Positions 1 through 11,439 of a DNA stretch of 64,000 nucleotides are shown here, in pieces; the stretch's first letter is position 1; every line of letters starts with the position of its first letter. This DNA is from Thereva unica (lineage: Eukaryota > Arthropoda > Insecta > Diptera > Therevidae), in the NCBI GenBank assembly GCA_949987705.1, contig OX465282.1, positions 5,382,501 through 5,446,500 of the forward strand, given 5' to 3'. The notes below the pieces were generated by a model. It ran no database searches. It had not been told where the DNA came from and saw only the letters and a list, made by a program, of their open reading frames with translations. A program made the translations under genes and the position numbers.

Positions 1-1260
1 ATTCGAAAAATTCACCATTTGTATATCGTAAAAATATAGTATACCCTATGCGAAATTGTTTTTTCCCTATTTATTTTTGTATATGTGCAAGTTTGGTTCT
101 TTTTGTTCTCGTTCTTCAATCTTCTTCGACTAGCTTAAACGTCCAAACCTAAAAAAAAATTAAATATACAAAACCCCCCAATATCAAAGTAAAAACGCAG
201 CCAGAGCGAAAAGTATATGTGAGTATAAATTCGCAAGCTTTTACACTCATGCGCATCTTTATATACACACACACAAAATACAAAAAATATCGCAAAAAAA
301 GCTCGTTTCTGCAAGTGCTCCACAACAGCAGCAAGCACTATCAGCAAGTAGCAGCAGCAAGTAGAGTGGTAACGACGATGGGGTATCCACAAACAACATA
401 AAGCTGCTTCAACACTTTCGAGAGAACACACCATCAAGCTTCTTAATGCAAAAAAAAACAGAATTCGCAAAAGCTACTCAATATCGATATACGATATTGG
501 GGGCTCCAACACAAACATTGGGGGGCTGATTAAACCAAACAACTTGAATTACATGAAGCTCCCCACCAATACATTAACATACATATAAACGAAATTCGCA
601 ATACAAAAAAAAATTTTGCATGGTACCGCGATGTAGTATATATTTTTACGATATTCGCGATATATTCGAATTTGGAATAGTGATAAATCTCGTTTTCTGT
701 ATAGTTTATGAACTTCGCGTATATCAGCGAACGCATATTATTATAAAAAAAAGAACGATTTTTTTGCAACCATTTGGGTGTGGTTGTGTGTAGAGAGGAT
801 AAATGCGTTGAAGGGTGGTGGTGGGAGAAAACGGAGAAAGGGGGGAAGCTGCTGATTTGGGCGCAATTCGGGGGTGTAAAAAGGAGCATTTTAATCGTAC
901 ATTTATATATTTGTATTTGCCAAACGAAAGGTGACTGCTCTATGTGTGTGGTGCTGGCTGTTCCTATATCGCGAAAAAGATATGGTATATATGTACATAT
1001 ATGTGGGTAAAGCGCAATGTTTTCGGTGGTGGCGGCGGCGACGGCGGTACTCTCTAGGCAAACCACATGTGATGCTACTTTACGCGGCTGGGAGCCGCGT
1101 TGCTGCTCCCGGTTTGTTATGTCTCTGTGTGATTGTGGGGCATTTTATCCGATATTTGGGGGGCATTATAATCGTATCAAACTGTGAAGTTAAAAATCGA
1201 ATCAATTTCAACATTCATGTTTTTTTGGGGTTTTTTTTTTAAATGCGCGCGATAAGAGCA
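1..1260. other. Non-coding AT-rich stretch, no gene recognised
   Basis: This stretch is AT-rich, with short CAG/CAA-type runs (about 325-365), a CA run near 268-277, a GGT/GGC-rich patch at 1025-1050 and poly-T/poly-A tracts. Several short open frames exist on both strands (up to 178 codons at 530-1066 on the minus strand), but their translations are low-complexity and match no family I know. It could be an intron or a 5' regulatory region of a gene outside the window. Nothing in it proves that. Confidence 0.5.
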
Positions 1261-1439
1261 GGAGATTTTTGGGTTTTGGATGGGCAAGAGGGTGGTTAGG
1301 AGATATATGTAGTACTTAATCCATTCCACTTGATAATTTCATTAAAACTCCGTTTGTGATATTGATTTTATTATGATACAAAATTATTTTTCATTAAAAA
1401 TGCATATGCACAAAAAAATCACATCTATATAAAAAATTA

Positions 1440-2060
1440 TTAGAGGAAAAAACAATGATCTATAAAAGCTTGATCACGATCACTATAATATCGTAAAAAC
1501 CCAACAGATCACAGAGATCGGAAATGGTTCATAGCTATCATGCAAAATGATATAAAAATAATTCTTATTACAAATCTTCTAAAAAAGTGCTACCCTTTGT
1601 ACTTAGTGTACTTAGTAAAGTGGTGACAATGTATAATTTTGTTACTTTATTATAACCGGTTCATTTGCTATATTATGGTGTGGAATCAGCGAACACTCAT
1701 AAAAAATTTTCTCTGATATTAAAAAGTTAACTTCTGACCAATATCTTTGTGGTGTCTTCTTATCCACGGTGGAAAAGAAGGTTTGATTTTAATAGCTCAA
1801 GAGATAATTGAGAGATAAACTTGATCAGAAAAGAGTCGTTTTTATTTAAAATGTTGATATGATCAGTGAAGATCAGTTTATTAAGAGAAGTTGATCGTAT
1901 GGATGAAACTGAAGATCGGATGATCGTGGATTCTTATGATTGAGGGTAGAAACTTGAATTGTATTAATCGTATTGATCCTATGGCCCTTTTCTACATTTT
2001 GTTTTATGATCTGATCTAGTAAAGTTGGACAAATCATTCGCACTGATCATACTGATGATA
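1440..2060. other. GATC-dense non-coding stretch
   Basis: About fifteen GATC tetramers occur in roughly 620 bases, often in paired form (for example TGATCACGATCA near 1471 and GAAGATCGGATGATCG near 1910). Chance in such AT-rich DNA would give two or three. There is no coding frame, and no terminal repeats or tandem period are evident. The role is unknown. Similar clusters recur elsewhere in non-repetitive parts of the window. Confidence 0.5.
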
Positions 2061-2659
2061 CTATTGAAAATGTCCAAAATTAAAATGTAAAAAAGAAAAA
2101 TTACGTTGAAGCATTTTTATGGTTAAATATGCTAACTTGGCATCTAAATATGATTAAATCACAAAGTGGCGCCCCTTTAGAGGGGGTGCGTTTTTGAGAA
2201 TTGGATCTAAGTACCCCTTTTTCAGTTTTTTTTTTCAAAATAACTCGAAAAGAAAGCGATTCGGGATTTTTACAAGAATTTTTTTTTGAGAGAACTGGTG
2301 CAGACCGACCATTGGAAAGAAAAGTGTCCACGAAACATCAAACGATAACGGACAATGTGCTATGGATTTTGAATATGTACATCAGCTCAAAATATTTCCC
2401 CCAAGACAGGACATTCACACATGGCAATCTCTTAGCGAAAGATACTGCAATCAAATAGACCATAATATACTCATAGACAGAAGTAACCTCCAGCAGAGAT
2501 GCGAATTGTAAATCGGCCCACTTCCTAGTTAAAGCTTGATTCAGATGTCGGCTGTGCACCCAAGAGAAAAGAAACAACACACGAAAGAAATTCGACATTT
2601 ATCGCCTCCGAAAACAGATCGTATTGGAGAGATATCAGGCAGCTCTAGCAGAAAGAATG

Positions 2660-2668
2660 GGTCCAATC
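2660..2668. repeat. Target-site duplication of the 203-bp MITE (left)
   Basis: The sequence GGTCCAATC matches 8 of 9 bases with GGTCCAAAC at 2872-2880, directly outside the two inverted-repeat ends. Confidence 0.75.
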
Positions 2669-2871
2669 CACGGTATACAGAAATAAGGTAATGTAAAAGA
2701 GACGACAGTTTCGAATACCGTAAAAAACGGGCGCCTAGTGACGTCAGCCCTAATGCAGAACCAACATCAACAGCTTCAATTTAATATGAGAAGCGGGCCC
2801 CCGGGACGTCAGCACTAAATATCGGGTTACGGTATACAGTCTTTTACATTACCTTGTTTTTGTATACCGTG
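2669..2871. mobile_element. 203-bp MITE, CACGGTATAC ends
   Basis: Terminal inverted repeats of more than 30 bp begin CACGGTATACAGAAATAAGG on the left. The reverse complement of the right end reads CACGGTATACAAAAACAAGG. The flanks are GGTCCAATC (2660-2668) and GGTCCAAAC (2872-2880), a 9-bp target duplication with one mismatch. Removing the element and one duplication copy restores the reading frame of the surrounding LINE. It has no coding capacity. A 9-bp duplication fits Mutator-type transposases better than hAT or P (8 bp), but the superfamily is not certain. A related copy lies at 54380-54553. Confidence 0.85.
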
Positions 2872-3959
2872 GGTCCAAACATAAATAATACAGATACATT
2901 CGAGGGAAAATGGATAAAACTGAAGACGATATTGACAGATGTCACGAAGGAAACTGTAAGTTACAAATGCACAGCCAGAGCCAGAGCGAGTGAATCGTAC
3001 GAAGAGGAATGTAAAGCAGCTATAGAAGCCAGAAATAGAAAGAGGAAAATATACATAGAGAGATCGACGAAGAGAAAGAAATTGAAATACGAGGAAACAA
3101 GAAGAACCGCAGAGAAGAAAACGCAATTCCTCAACAATTACGTCCTGAGAGCAGAGGAGCAATTACGTCCTGAGAAGCATACACGGAAGTAAATTTCTTA
3201 AAGAAAGGCTTCAAACCCTCTCCGGTTTATGTAGAACAAAAGAAGGCACTATAGTCACAGCCAGCGAAGATGTAAAGTAAAGATGGAAGGAATTTTTTAG
3301 CGAGCTGCTTAACGCAAATAACAGCATCAGACATGTACGAGAACCCTGTCTACAACATAACGATGACATCAGAGAAACAAATGTACCAACCCTGGAAGTT
3401 TACAATCCTTAAAAAACAACAAATCTCTAACAGAGTTGATCAAACAAGGAGGCGAATTGCCTTCAGCAGGTATACATGAATTACTATGCTGCATATGGAG
3501 GAACGAAAAAATGCCTGAAAGGCAAAACATTATCTGCCCAATACACAAGAAAGGACGTAAATTCAACTATAGGCATATATCTTTTGAGCATAGTATATAA
3601 AATAATGACAAATATAATTAAGGCCAGACTGGAACCTTATGTAGAAGCCGCAATAAGAGAATACCAAGCTGGATTCAGAAGAAATAGTTCACACTTTTCT
3701 CAACAAAGCAAATCCTCCAAAAATGCTCGATACCAAAAAAGACCTATAATTAATGCCAGATAGCAAAAGACGAGTTGGCAAAACCCCGGTCAAGGTGTGA
3801 AGACAATATCAAAGCCGATTCAGCAAAACTGCTCAATATAAGAAATTGGAGACCAGCTGCAGAGCAGAGAAAGGTCTGGAGGAAGAAGCTAATGGAGATC
3901 AAGCCTCGAATTTTGCTGTAGATCCATCAAAGAAGAAGAAGAATATCCATGCTGACGAC

Positions 3960-5160
3960 AAAATGCAATAAAAGTGGAATCGCTCACAAGATAGTTGCTA
4001 TTTGGAGAGAACATGTTCATCTTCTGGCCGTAGTGATGGGTCTCCAAACTACCCCAATGTATAGTTCCTCTGTAGCTCTACATTCGCGTTGTTCAATCAC
4101 TACTGTTACTTTCACTACTAAATTCACTGATCGTTTAGTCCATTCAAAGGAAATAACAGTCGTTGCTGAAAAATTTCGGAAACATTTTTATAACACTCAA
4201 CAAGCTGAAGCATAAACCTACAAGGAAGAGGTTAGAGGCGGACGACGAACTCTTGCAGTACCACTGTCTGAAGCAGCTGAGACGACAGAAGGAATTACTT
4301 CATGTAAAGGGCGGCGTTTTATAGGTGCACAGGGTGCACTTGCACCGGGCACAATTGGACAAGGGCGCCATGTCAGAAATTACGATATAAAAAATGGTGA
4401 ATATGTAGAACAAACAAAAAAGTCCCAACGAACCCCAACAACTAAAACATTACGATTTCCCGTCTTCCACTCATATGATTTATGAAGTACATCGAAGTTA
4501 TAGAGCCGTTGAGCGATAAACACAGGTAGGAGGCGTCGTTTTGGGTTTTAGGTCACGAACGCATTATTCGTAATTTTCGCTTTTGCTTGTTTTCGCTTTG
4601 GACGTTTTTTACCTTGTCACCGAGGGGCCAATCTTGACCTGTATAGGTCATCAGACGTTCAATAAAACTTTCGTTGGACTATGTGACTAATATTTTCACG
4701 GGAGAGTCCTGGATTTATTTGGAGAACAAAATTGTTCCAGCGTAAGTGTTTACGAAAAAACAAATGTATTTATTTAAAATTTACTTAAACTGATCATCGG
4801 AACTTGTTGGCCTCGTCAGCGTAGGTTTGAAAGCCTTGAAGGTCAACTCCTGAATTGATGAAGTCTTATGCGGTTTCGCAACGTGGCCATATATAATTGT
4901 TGGAGAGCAGTAAAAAGATGCTAGTCCACTTGTTGGACTCTCAACTCGACTTGGACTCTTAATTCCCTTCTTTTGATGAAAAATGGTATAGGTTGCCCTA
5001 CAGACAGGCTTCACCACAAGGATAATGAATCTCCCTGTTCATGTTCTCTGTAAACTCAATAGCATAACTCAGAGTCTTCTTGTTCAACATTACCTGGCTT
5101 AAGCAGTAAAGTATGACCAACTAATCACTAGGGAAACTTCTGATATTTGGTCAAGACGTC
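3960..5160. other. Gene-less stretch with a hAT-like end fragment
   Basis: At 4311-4375 the sequence GGCGTTTTATAGGTGCAC followed by GGTGCACTTGCACCGGGC is the reverse complement of ends also found at 32760-32810 and 33445-33489, so a fragment of the same non-autonomous element lies here. The rest has short open frames, the longest 88 codons at 3949-4215 (+) and 78 codons at 4781-5017 (-), neither recognisable. Confidence 0.45.
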
Positions 5161-5163
5161 TTT

Positions 5164-6540
5164 GGGGTCGTCCATTAATTACTTGAGGCGTTTAGGGGTG
5201 GAGGGGGTTGAGCCGAATCTCACCCGATCTCACGTGCGGAGAGGGGGGATCTCGGCAAATATCACAGGCAGCCGGTAGGCGGTGACTTATCAGGCTAAGT
5301 TGGCAGTCACAGCCCGATGAAAGCCACACATTCCTCAGTCTGACTGAAGGATGAGAATTTCAAGCATCCGCCTGACAGGCCGTGGCACGCAGGTGACGGC
5401 ATGATTATCTACAGTCACACAGGCGAAGACGACATTCATGGCCTCAACGAAAACTTCATGGTGGCCTCAGACTCAAGCCGTGAACACCCGCGAACACGAG
5501 TGGTGTGATGGTTTTCGCACCTTACTTTCCGTTCCGAGTGGATACGGCGTGAATTCGTGTCGTAAATTCACGGGGTTAGAAGCGAATAGAGTTGAGATAT
5601 TATATTCAGACACGAACAGACGATAAATGCTCACAAATTAAGATTTTTTGTCAGTTCTTGGTCTGCAGGCCCCATCCAGTTGGCAGCCGGTGAATGTGTG
5701 GTGTTTGCACGTGACCTGTGTTTGTGTGTGTGGGCCTTAAGATATGGCTAAATCTTTCACAAAAAATTTTACGCGGTTATGCGAACGCCTGAAAGTAGCA
5801 TACGTACGAAGTAAGTAACACTAGCCCGCGAAAAGTCCCTTACAAAATAGAATTACCTACAGGGCCCTCATCGAATCTTAGCGCAATGATATGCTTGTTG
5901 AGTAAGTCTCACGTTTTGGTAGTTGTGTGTCCAGCGGAAAAAGCGGCTGGAATAGAGGAGAGACAAGACAAGTAGTTCAGTTATCTAAAATACAATTTTC
6001 CCAAATGAACTCTTTACAAGCTGTCACTCCGAATTCTAACATTTCATGTCACATTGGGTCACTTAGGCCCCTGTGCTGAATGTCGAGTCGTGATTTGTGA
6101 CAAATTTTTTGAGTTGAATAAAGTGGCGTTTCAGACGAATTGCGACTTTCAGCATAGGGGGCTAAACTCGCACTCAGCCCTTCAACTCTAGGCCTCTGTG
6201 CTGGAAATCGTAACTCGATTGAAACGTCACTTTCTTCAACTCAAAAAACTTGTCATAAATCACGACTCGACATTCAGCACAGGGGCCTTAATGTAAACCA
6301 AGTCGATATAATTTGACAGTCGACTGACCAAGATTTCACTACGCATTAGTGCACGGATTCTTTACGCGAGGGCCTTCCCTGTAGTTCTATATTCTAAGGA
6401 AAGGCCCATCTTGCTGTGGTTACTCCCCTAAATACTGGAGATTTTTTAAAGTTGAAAAATCTCACGTGAGATTAGGGGGAGGGGGTTGAGCAAAATTTCA
6501 CGAAATCTCATCAAGTAGTTCGTAATTTATGGACAACCCC
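5164..6540. mobile_element. DNA transposon A, GGGGTCGTCCAT ends
   Basis: The left end reads GGGGTCGTCCATTAATTAC and the reverse complement of the right end reads GGGGTTGTCCATAAATTACG. Just inside each end is a second conserved zone with GGGTTGAG and CTCACG/AATCTCAC words. TTT flanks both sides (5161-5163, 6541-6543), a possible 3-bp target duplication. Internal blocks at 5280-5470 and 5470-5590 are clearly homologous, in inverted orientation, to element B at 55707-56572. No transposase is recognisable, although a 62-codon frame at 5438-5626 shares the peptide AVNTRE and PxGYGxNSC with element B. The copy is enlarged by a nested MITE at 6066-6287. Superfamily not assigned. Confidence 0.75.
6066..6287. 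mobile_element. Fold-back MITE with TTA target duplication (Harbinger-like)
   Basis: This is a 222-bp inverted-repeat element. Both ends read GGCCCCTGTGCTGAATGTCG inward and stay complementary for about 70 bp or more. The words for a second terminus (CTGTGCTGGAAATCG and CAGCATAGGGGGC) recur near the centre. TTA lies directly outside each end (6063-6065 and 6288-6290). A TWA target duplication is characteristic of PIF/Harbinger elements, which is the basis for the family suggestion. It is non-coding. Confidence 0.8.
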
Positions 6541-9500
6541 TTTCTTACTGATGTACACTGTTAAAGGAACAAGTATTAAAGAAGAATAAATTTTCGATGT
6601 AGATTATATACATATGTAGTTAGTTAATTTGGAAATTTTATAACTCTTAAAAATGACAAAAAATATGAATGATGCAGGAAAACAACTAATAAGATCTACT
6701 TTTCTTCCATGAAACTTAACATTAATTAATAATATAAAAAAATCGCACTGTAAAGTTTTTTGTCGATATTTTTATATTTTGTTTTTGTTTTTTTTTTAAA
6801 TTCTTCAGAATTTCCATAGAAGCAAATTCTACGAAATTTAAAAAAAAAAAAAAACCAGTCTAGAAAATTACACAAAAATTATAAAAATATACATATTTCT
6901 AAAAATTCCATTCGTCGTGTGGTTCCATGGTTTTTGGGGATTTACCAATGAACAGATTTTGTTTTTATTATTAAGCTATACTTTTTTTCCTCAAATTCTT
7001 TGGATTAGAAAAAAAAAATTTGCACTATTTTGTTGTTGTTTTAAACAATACTGGAATATAAATTAATAAACTATATTTATTTTTCCTAGATCATCACTAA
7101 AATAGATTTGACCATTATTATTTTAGTAAAAACTTTCATGCAACACAGAACAAAGCATACAAATTTCTGTGTGATAAAAAATCCTCCAAGTGCACTTTCG
7201 CGTTGACTTTGGGATGTAAACTGGGATGTAAACGTTTTACTCCAAAGCGAAGACTTAGGAGATCTAATTACATTACATAGATTTGTTAAAGAGATCGAAA
7301 ACTATACAGGGTGTACCGTTACTCATGGTACAAAGGAAAATGGCAAATATTACATAAAAAATTATCGCAAAAAAAAGTAAAAGTGGGGGGGTACCTCTTT
7401 TCGTTTTCGAGATATGGCGTTTTGAAGTTTTTTTGGTAGAGGTTTACATATTACCCTGTATTTTTGTCACCTTTTTAGATATTTTAATGAATAAGACATC
7501 AATCTACGCAGAATACTCCCACCTATCTAAATCTGTAAAAGTCAAGGGATCAACCCACCAACACCCAGAGTTATGAGTCATCAAAGACAAAATTTTGTTT
7601 TTTTTTTTCACTAAAATTTCCACTTCAACCACCTTTTTCTCCAAAAAATACGTAATAAACCAATTTTTTGTTTTACAAAATTGGAAAGCTTGGACAATTT
7701 CCTATGAATAATGTCTAACAACTATTATGCTACGACCTTTACTTTTGAAGTTATTAGCAATTTTAATAGTGAAATTGGCTTTATTTCGTCCTTTTTTAGT
7801 ACTTTTTCACCTGAGTTTTGTCGAAAAGTACCAAATAAGCACCAAATAAGCCCAACTTTTGCGTTAAAATTGCTAATAACTGTATAGTACGAAAAGACTC
7901 CCTTCTAAAATTAACTACTACCCACAATCAGCACAAATCGTATCCTCTTAATCTGTTTATCCCAATTGAATAATTAACTCCGCTTCATTACTAATTGCCT
8001 AGTCCAATTTAAAAGCTAAACATCCTTCAACTTTACGATATTTAATATCGTATTATCTTTTCAACAACAGCAAAAAGGACTCTTTCGCTTAAAACTTAAG
8101 TGTTCTCCTCTTTTACTAGTTTCACAAAACTTCAAACCCAACAAAATGCACCCAAAACTAAGTGAATCTCAATTTGGATTTGCAGCCCTTAAAACCCTCC
8201 TCTCCCCTCTCCAGAACAGCATCAATGGCCAAAAAAGGGTTTTAAGGTTCGTGAAAAGTATTTCAACGAAACCTAGTACCGGTACACACCACCCATCTAA
8301 ACCGGCAGCACCGTAAGAAGCCGTAGAAGATATTGTAGAAGGGAAACAGTATTGTTGGAGTAGAGTCCACTAGAGAAAGCTCTCCGCGTGCTTCTGTAGA
8401 GAATTTCGAGCGGGATGTAGAACTACATGCACTTGAGCTTTTTTTCGGGGGGGGGGGGGGGGGGGGGTAATTTACTGTAAAGATAGGTGGTTGGCGAACA
8501 GTTGTCTTTTTTAAGTAGTTAGTGTATGAGAGTCCGGGGATCACATCGGCTATCGGTAGACAGGAGGGCGGGGGTAGAACGGCTGTAGAACTTTGCATAG
8601 TAACAAGAAATAAACATTTCGCTTTGCTACACACACACATACATACACGAACAAACTATACATCGGATTTTACCACTGCTGCATCAAAGCTTTTTTGGCG
8701 GTACCATAGCCTCCAAAAGCACGTGGTAAAAAAATTCGCCAGTTTTCTGCGCATACTCTATCAGCGCGCTGCCCTCCCCCCTCCACTTTTAATGCCCTCA
8801 TACCTTAAGCCTACAGGTTCGAGTTGTTATGCAAATTTTTGGGTGCATATTGGTATAGTGTGTAGGTGTGTGAAATTTGCGAATGGGTTTTAGTAGTATT
8901 TTTAGGGGGTTTTTTAATTTTATTTTATTTTATTTTTATTTCTACTATGCATCTCTCCCACATCTTCAGGGTGCATCCAACTGTTGGTAGCATTAATGTA
9001 TTGTAAATAAATGAATAAGAAAAATATCTTTTTGAGAGTATTGCACTATAGACTTGCGCCATTATAAATTGAAAGTGTGTGAATATCGTAACTGAAATCG
9101 CAATAACAACCAGAGAAAAAGAGTGTGTGTATAAAGACTTAACAAAAATGTGCAACGTCTACATATAAAGAATACTGGAGTGAACTTTTTTATAGTTGTA
9201 TATTATGGTTGAATGTTGATTTGATATACATACAGGCATATATTTTGGACATTTTCAATACCTACACATAGATGCAAGATTGTACCGATGCGTTTTTTTC
9301 GCACTGATATGCCATTACTGCTGCTGCTAGTATAGTTTTGGGGGGTAGCGGTCAAGGGCGTTCATATGGTTTTTTTTTTTTTTTAAATGTTGGAAAAATT
9401 AAGAGGAACATTTTTTGATATATATAAATATATAATACATACATACATATATATTTAATAAAATATTATTTTAATGCAATATTTATACTTTCTAATTGAA

Positions 9501-9868
9501 ATTTATTCCAGTTCATTATTTATTCATAAAAAATATATATATAGATTATAATGAAATTAAGAAGGAGGAATGTTGTTTATCTTTTTTTCAGGATTTACTA
9601 AAAGGATTATTAAAAACTGATCATAAATCTTTTATTTAGTCACACACTGGATAATATACAAGATTAACACTAATCTACTAAATGTGAAATGGATTAAAAT
9701 AAATTTTTTTTAATATTAGTTTGGAAATTTTATTGGGGACTATTATAACTTGTTCAACAAATTTCAACGAAATCGTTTTAGAAAGAAATACTTAAAAATC
9801 ATGCATGTGTATATAAATTTTTTACGATATTTGGAGTTATAATATTAAATGGATTGTTAATATTTTTT
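6541..9868. other. Gene-less AT-rich stretch
   Basis: No gene is recognised. Notable contents: the word TACAGGGTGTACCG at about 7310, which resembles ends of small insect DNA elements; an 18-bp perfect inverted repeat AGTTATTAGCAATTTTAA at 7749-7766 and 7864-7881; a 21-base G run at 8447-8467; and TA-rich repeats at 9417-9455. Open frames of 125 and 123 codons overlap the G run on opposite strands (8263-8893) and look like chance frames. Confidence 0.5.
8447..8467 (+). repeat. Poly-G tract of 21
   Basis: An uninterrupted run of 21 G follows TTTTTC. Such a run could form a quadruplex, and its length is prone to sequencing error. Confidence 0.9.
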
Positions 9869-10034
9869 GACGTGACAACGTCTATTAAATCGGTTTAAGA
9901 TAGGACGCGCGTGTGAAAATGTCCCGCACACAAAAAAAAAGTTGCTTCGAAATATATAATTTATTAATTGAGAAAATAATACAAAACGTAATAACAGACG
10001 TTGTCACGTTCAAATTAATAGACGTTGTCACGTT
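9869..10034. mobile_element. Small inverted-repeat element, ACGTGACAACGTC ends
   Basis: The left end reads GACGTGACAACGTCTATTAA and the right end is its near-complement, TTAATAGACGTTGTCACGTT. A second right-type copy (CAGACGTTGTCACGTT) lies 20 bp inside. The body is AT-rich with a GC-containing patch and has no coding frame. No target duplication is evident. I see a non-autonomous DNA element but cannot assign a superfamily. Confidence 0.55.
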
Positions 10035-10980
10035 AAAATACGAACGTGATACTTCACATCCAAGACCATTAATTTTTTAGAATTGTAAAATGCAGGATGT
10101 TTCATTAAGAGGTGTTATCAACATCAACAAAAAACAACAAAAAAAAAAGGAAAATAATTTCGTAAAAAGTGATTATATTTCAATTTTAATCTAAAGTACA
10201 AACTTTGAGCTTAATAACGGAATACAACATCTACCAAATGACCGTCTCAAATTTTCTTACTAATAGTCTTTCTTTTGATGAAAGTTTTCATCACATGGTT
10301 GTATAATAGCGGCTGTATTTCTTTGCCAATAACAGCTTTAATATTGTCTTTGAGTGCTTGAATCGTTGCTGGAACTTTAGCTGGAGACCAAACCAATTAT
10401 CTTCAACTTAGCGTCAATGAACGAACTGTAATGATGTTAGATCGCATATATAGAATCCGATCGCTTCCCTTATTTCCAATCTGGGGATTTCGGGATTATA
10501 AACAGACAATCCTGGGAACCCGAGATAGCCCCAACATTTTGAAAAAAGTTGGGTTTTTATTTCATGTTTTTAATTGACAAAGTAATCAAGTGTCCTAAGT
10601 AAATGGATACCATACAGAAAATCTAGGTGGGATGTGGGTTTGCCTCTTTTGGTCCACCGTTTTGGTATGATAGACGTAGACGGAATAAACTTACTTCTAA
10701 GAAAATAGTAATACCTTTAGTACTAGTGGAAAATTGACTAGTACCTAAACTGATGCCAAAGTCATCCAGAGAGAAGCTAGTTGATATAATTATATACTAT
10801 AATAGTGGTAAATTTACAAGATTTTGTTTTTCTGAACGTCAACAAACAATTTCCTTCGTGCTTTGTTTACTATACTAAAGCGAGTGTTTCAACTCGAATT
10901 TTAAAGAGTATCGCTCTGCTAGATCCTTCATTTAGAATGGGGTTTCATTTCTAAACTCGTTGGAATGAAGCCCGTTTAAA
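10035..10980. other. Gene-less AT-rich stretch
   Basis: I see no coding frame of note, no terminal repeats and no RNA gene between the small inverted-repeat element and the SINE. Confidence 0.5.
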
Positions 10981-10981
10981 G

Positions 10982-11340
10982 GGGGCTTCGGTAGCCTAGG
11001 GAGTAAGGCGTCTGGCTACCAACCCAGAGGTCCCGCGTTCGAATCCTGACAGCCCCACGGTCCTTCCACTTTCTCACCTACATAACTTTCCTTCTTTCTT
11101 CTTCCCTATTTACATTCCTGATTCCTCCTGTCAGAGCCTTCCTTCGTCCTTCCCCGCTCAAAAAGCATCGGATGGTTAATGAGATTCCAGCCAGATGCTT
11201 CTCGACGACCGGATGTCAGAGTCGCGATAGTAATGATGACAGTTCCTTCCTCCCCAACTAGAGCTTCCGTTTGACATTGCACTATACGAAGAAAATAGAT
11301 TGTCGACAGTATAAAAGGGCCTTTCCTGAGCCTCTACTGT
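10982..11340 (+). repeat. tRNA-derived SINE, copy 1
   Basis: The head looks like a tRNA with pol III promoter boxes: an A-box-like GTAGCCTAGGGAGTAAGGCG and a B-box-like GCGTTCGAATCC near 11034. It is followed by a pyrimidine-rich body (ACTTTCCTTCTTTCTTCTTCCC), the block GATGTCAGAGTCGCGATAGTAATG and a 3' stem-loop whose arms in better copies read CTGTTCGACA and TGTCGAACAG. The same blocks recur in order at 37711-38178, and the 3' part at 31700-31811 and 63851-64000. This copy ends at CCTGAGCCTCTACTG and lacks the CACATAAAA tail. The tRNA head is part of the SINE, not a functional tRNA gene. Confidence 0.85.
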
Positions 11341-11439
11341 TCAAATATTCAACTTCACCTGTAAGCAAATAAGGCAAACAATTGAATTCGTTTGCATTTG
11401 ACTGCTACAGTCTGCAGCTGCAGTCAGCTGAATTTTCGA

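Larger units (their letters stand above)
2300..3955 (+). pseudogene. RTE-like LINE remnant (endonuclease, linker, partial RT, C-terminus)
   Basis: This is a degenerate non-LTR retrotransposon. The translation around 2310-2470 carries an endonuclease C-terminal part (NDNGQCAMDFEYVHQLKI, then NQIDHILID). At 2570-2900 and up to 3190 lies the basic linker region typical of RTE-type ORFs, rich in Arg/Lys/Glu. At 3540-3690 there is an RT segment with YRHI/LLSIVYKIMTNIIKARLEP and QAGFRRNSS. At 3770-3940 a C-terminal segment reads KLLNIRNWRPAAEQRKVWRK, followed by a short AAG-rich tail. The catalytic D-D part of the RT between the QAGFR and C-terminal segments is missing, so the copy is internally deleted as well as frameshifted. 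The frame is interrupted at 2669-2871 by a small terminal-repeat element and resumes exactly after it. Family identification is by motif reading only. Confidence 0.75.

Noticed and set aside
530..1066. A 178-codon minus-strand gene
   Set aside because: Low-complexity translation, no domain, overlapping plus-strand frames of similar length; no supporting signal.
10982..11058. A tRNA gene (also at 37711-37785)
   Set aside because: Boxes A and B and a partial cloverleaf are present, but the same head is followed by the same 300-400-bp body at other sites, and acceptor-stem pairing is poor. It is the head of a SINE.
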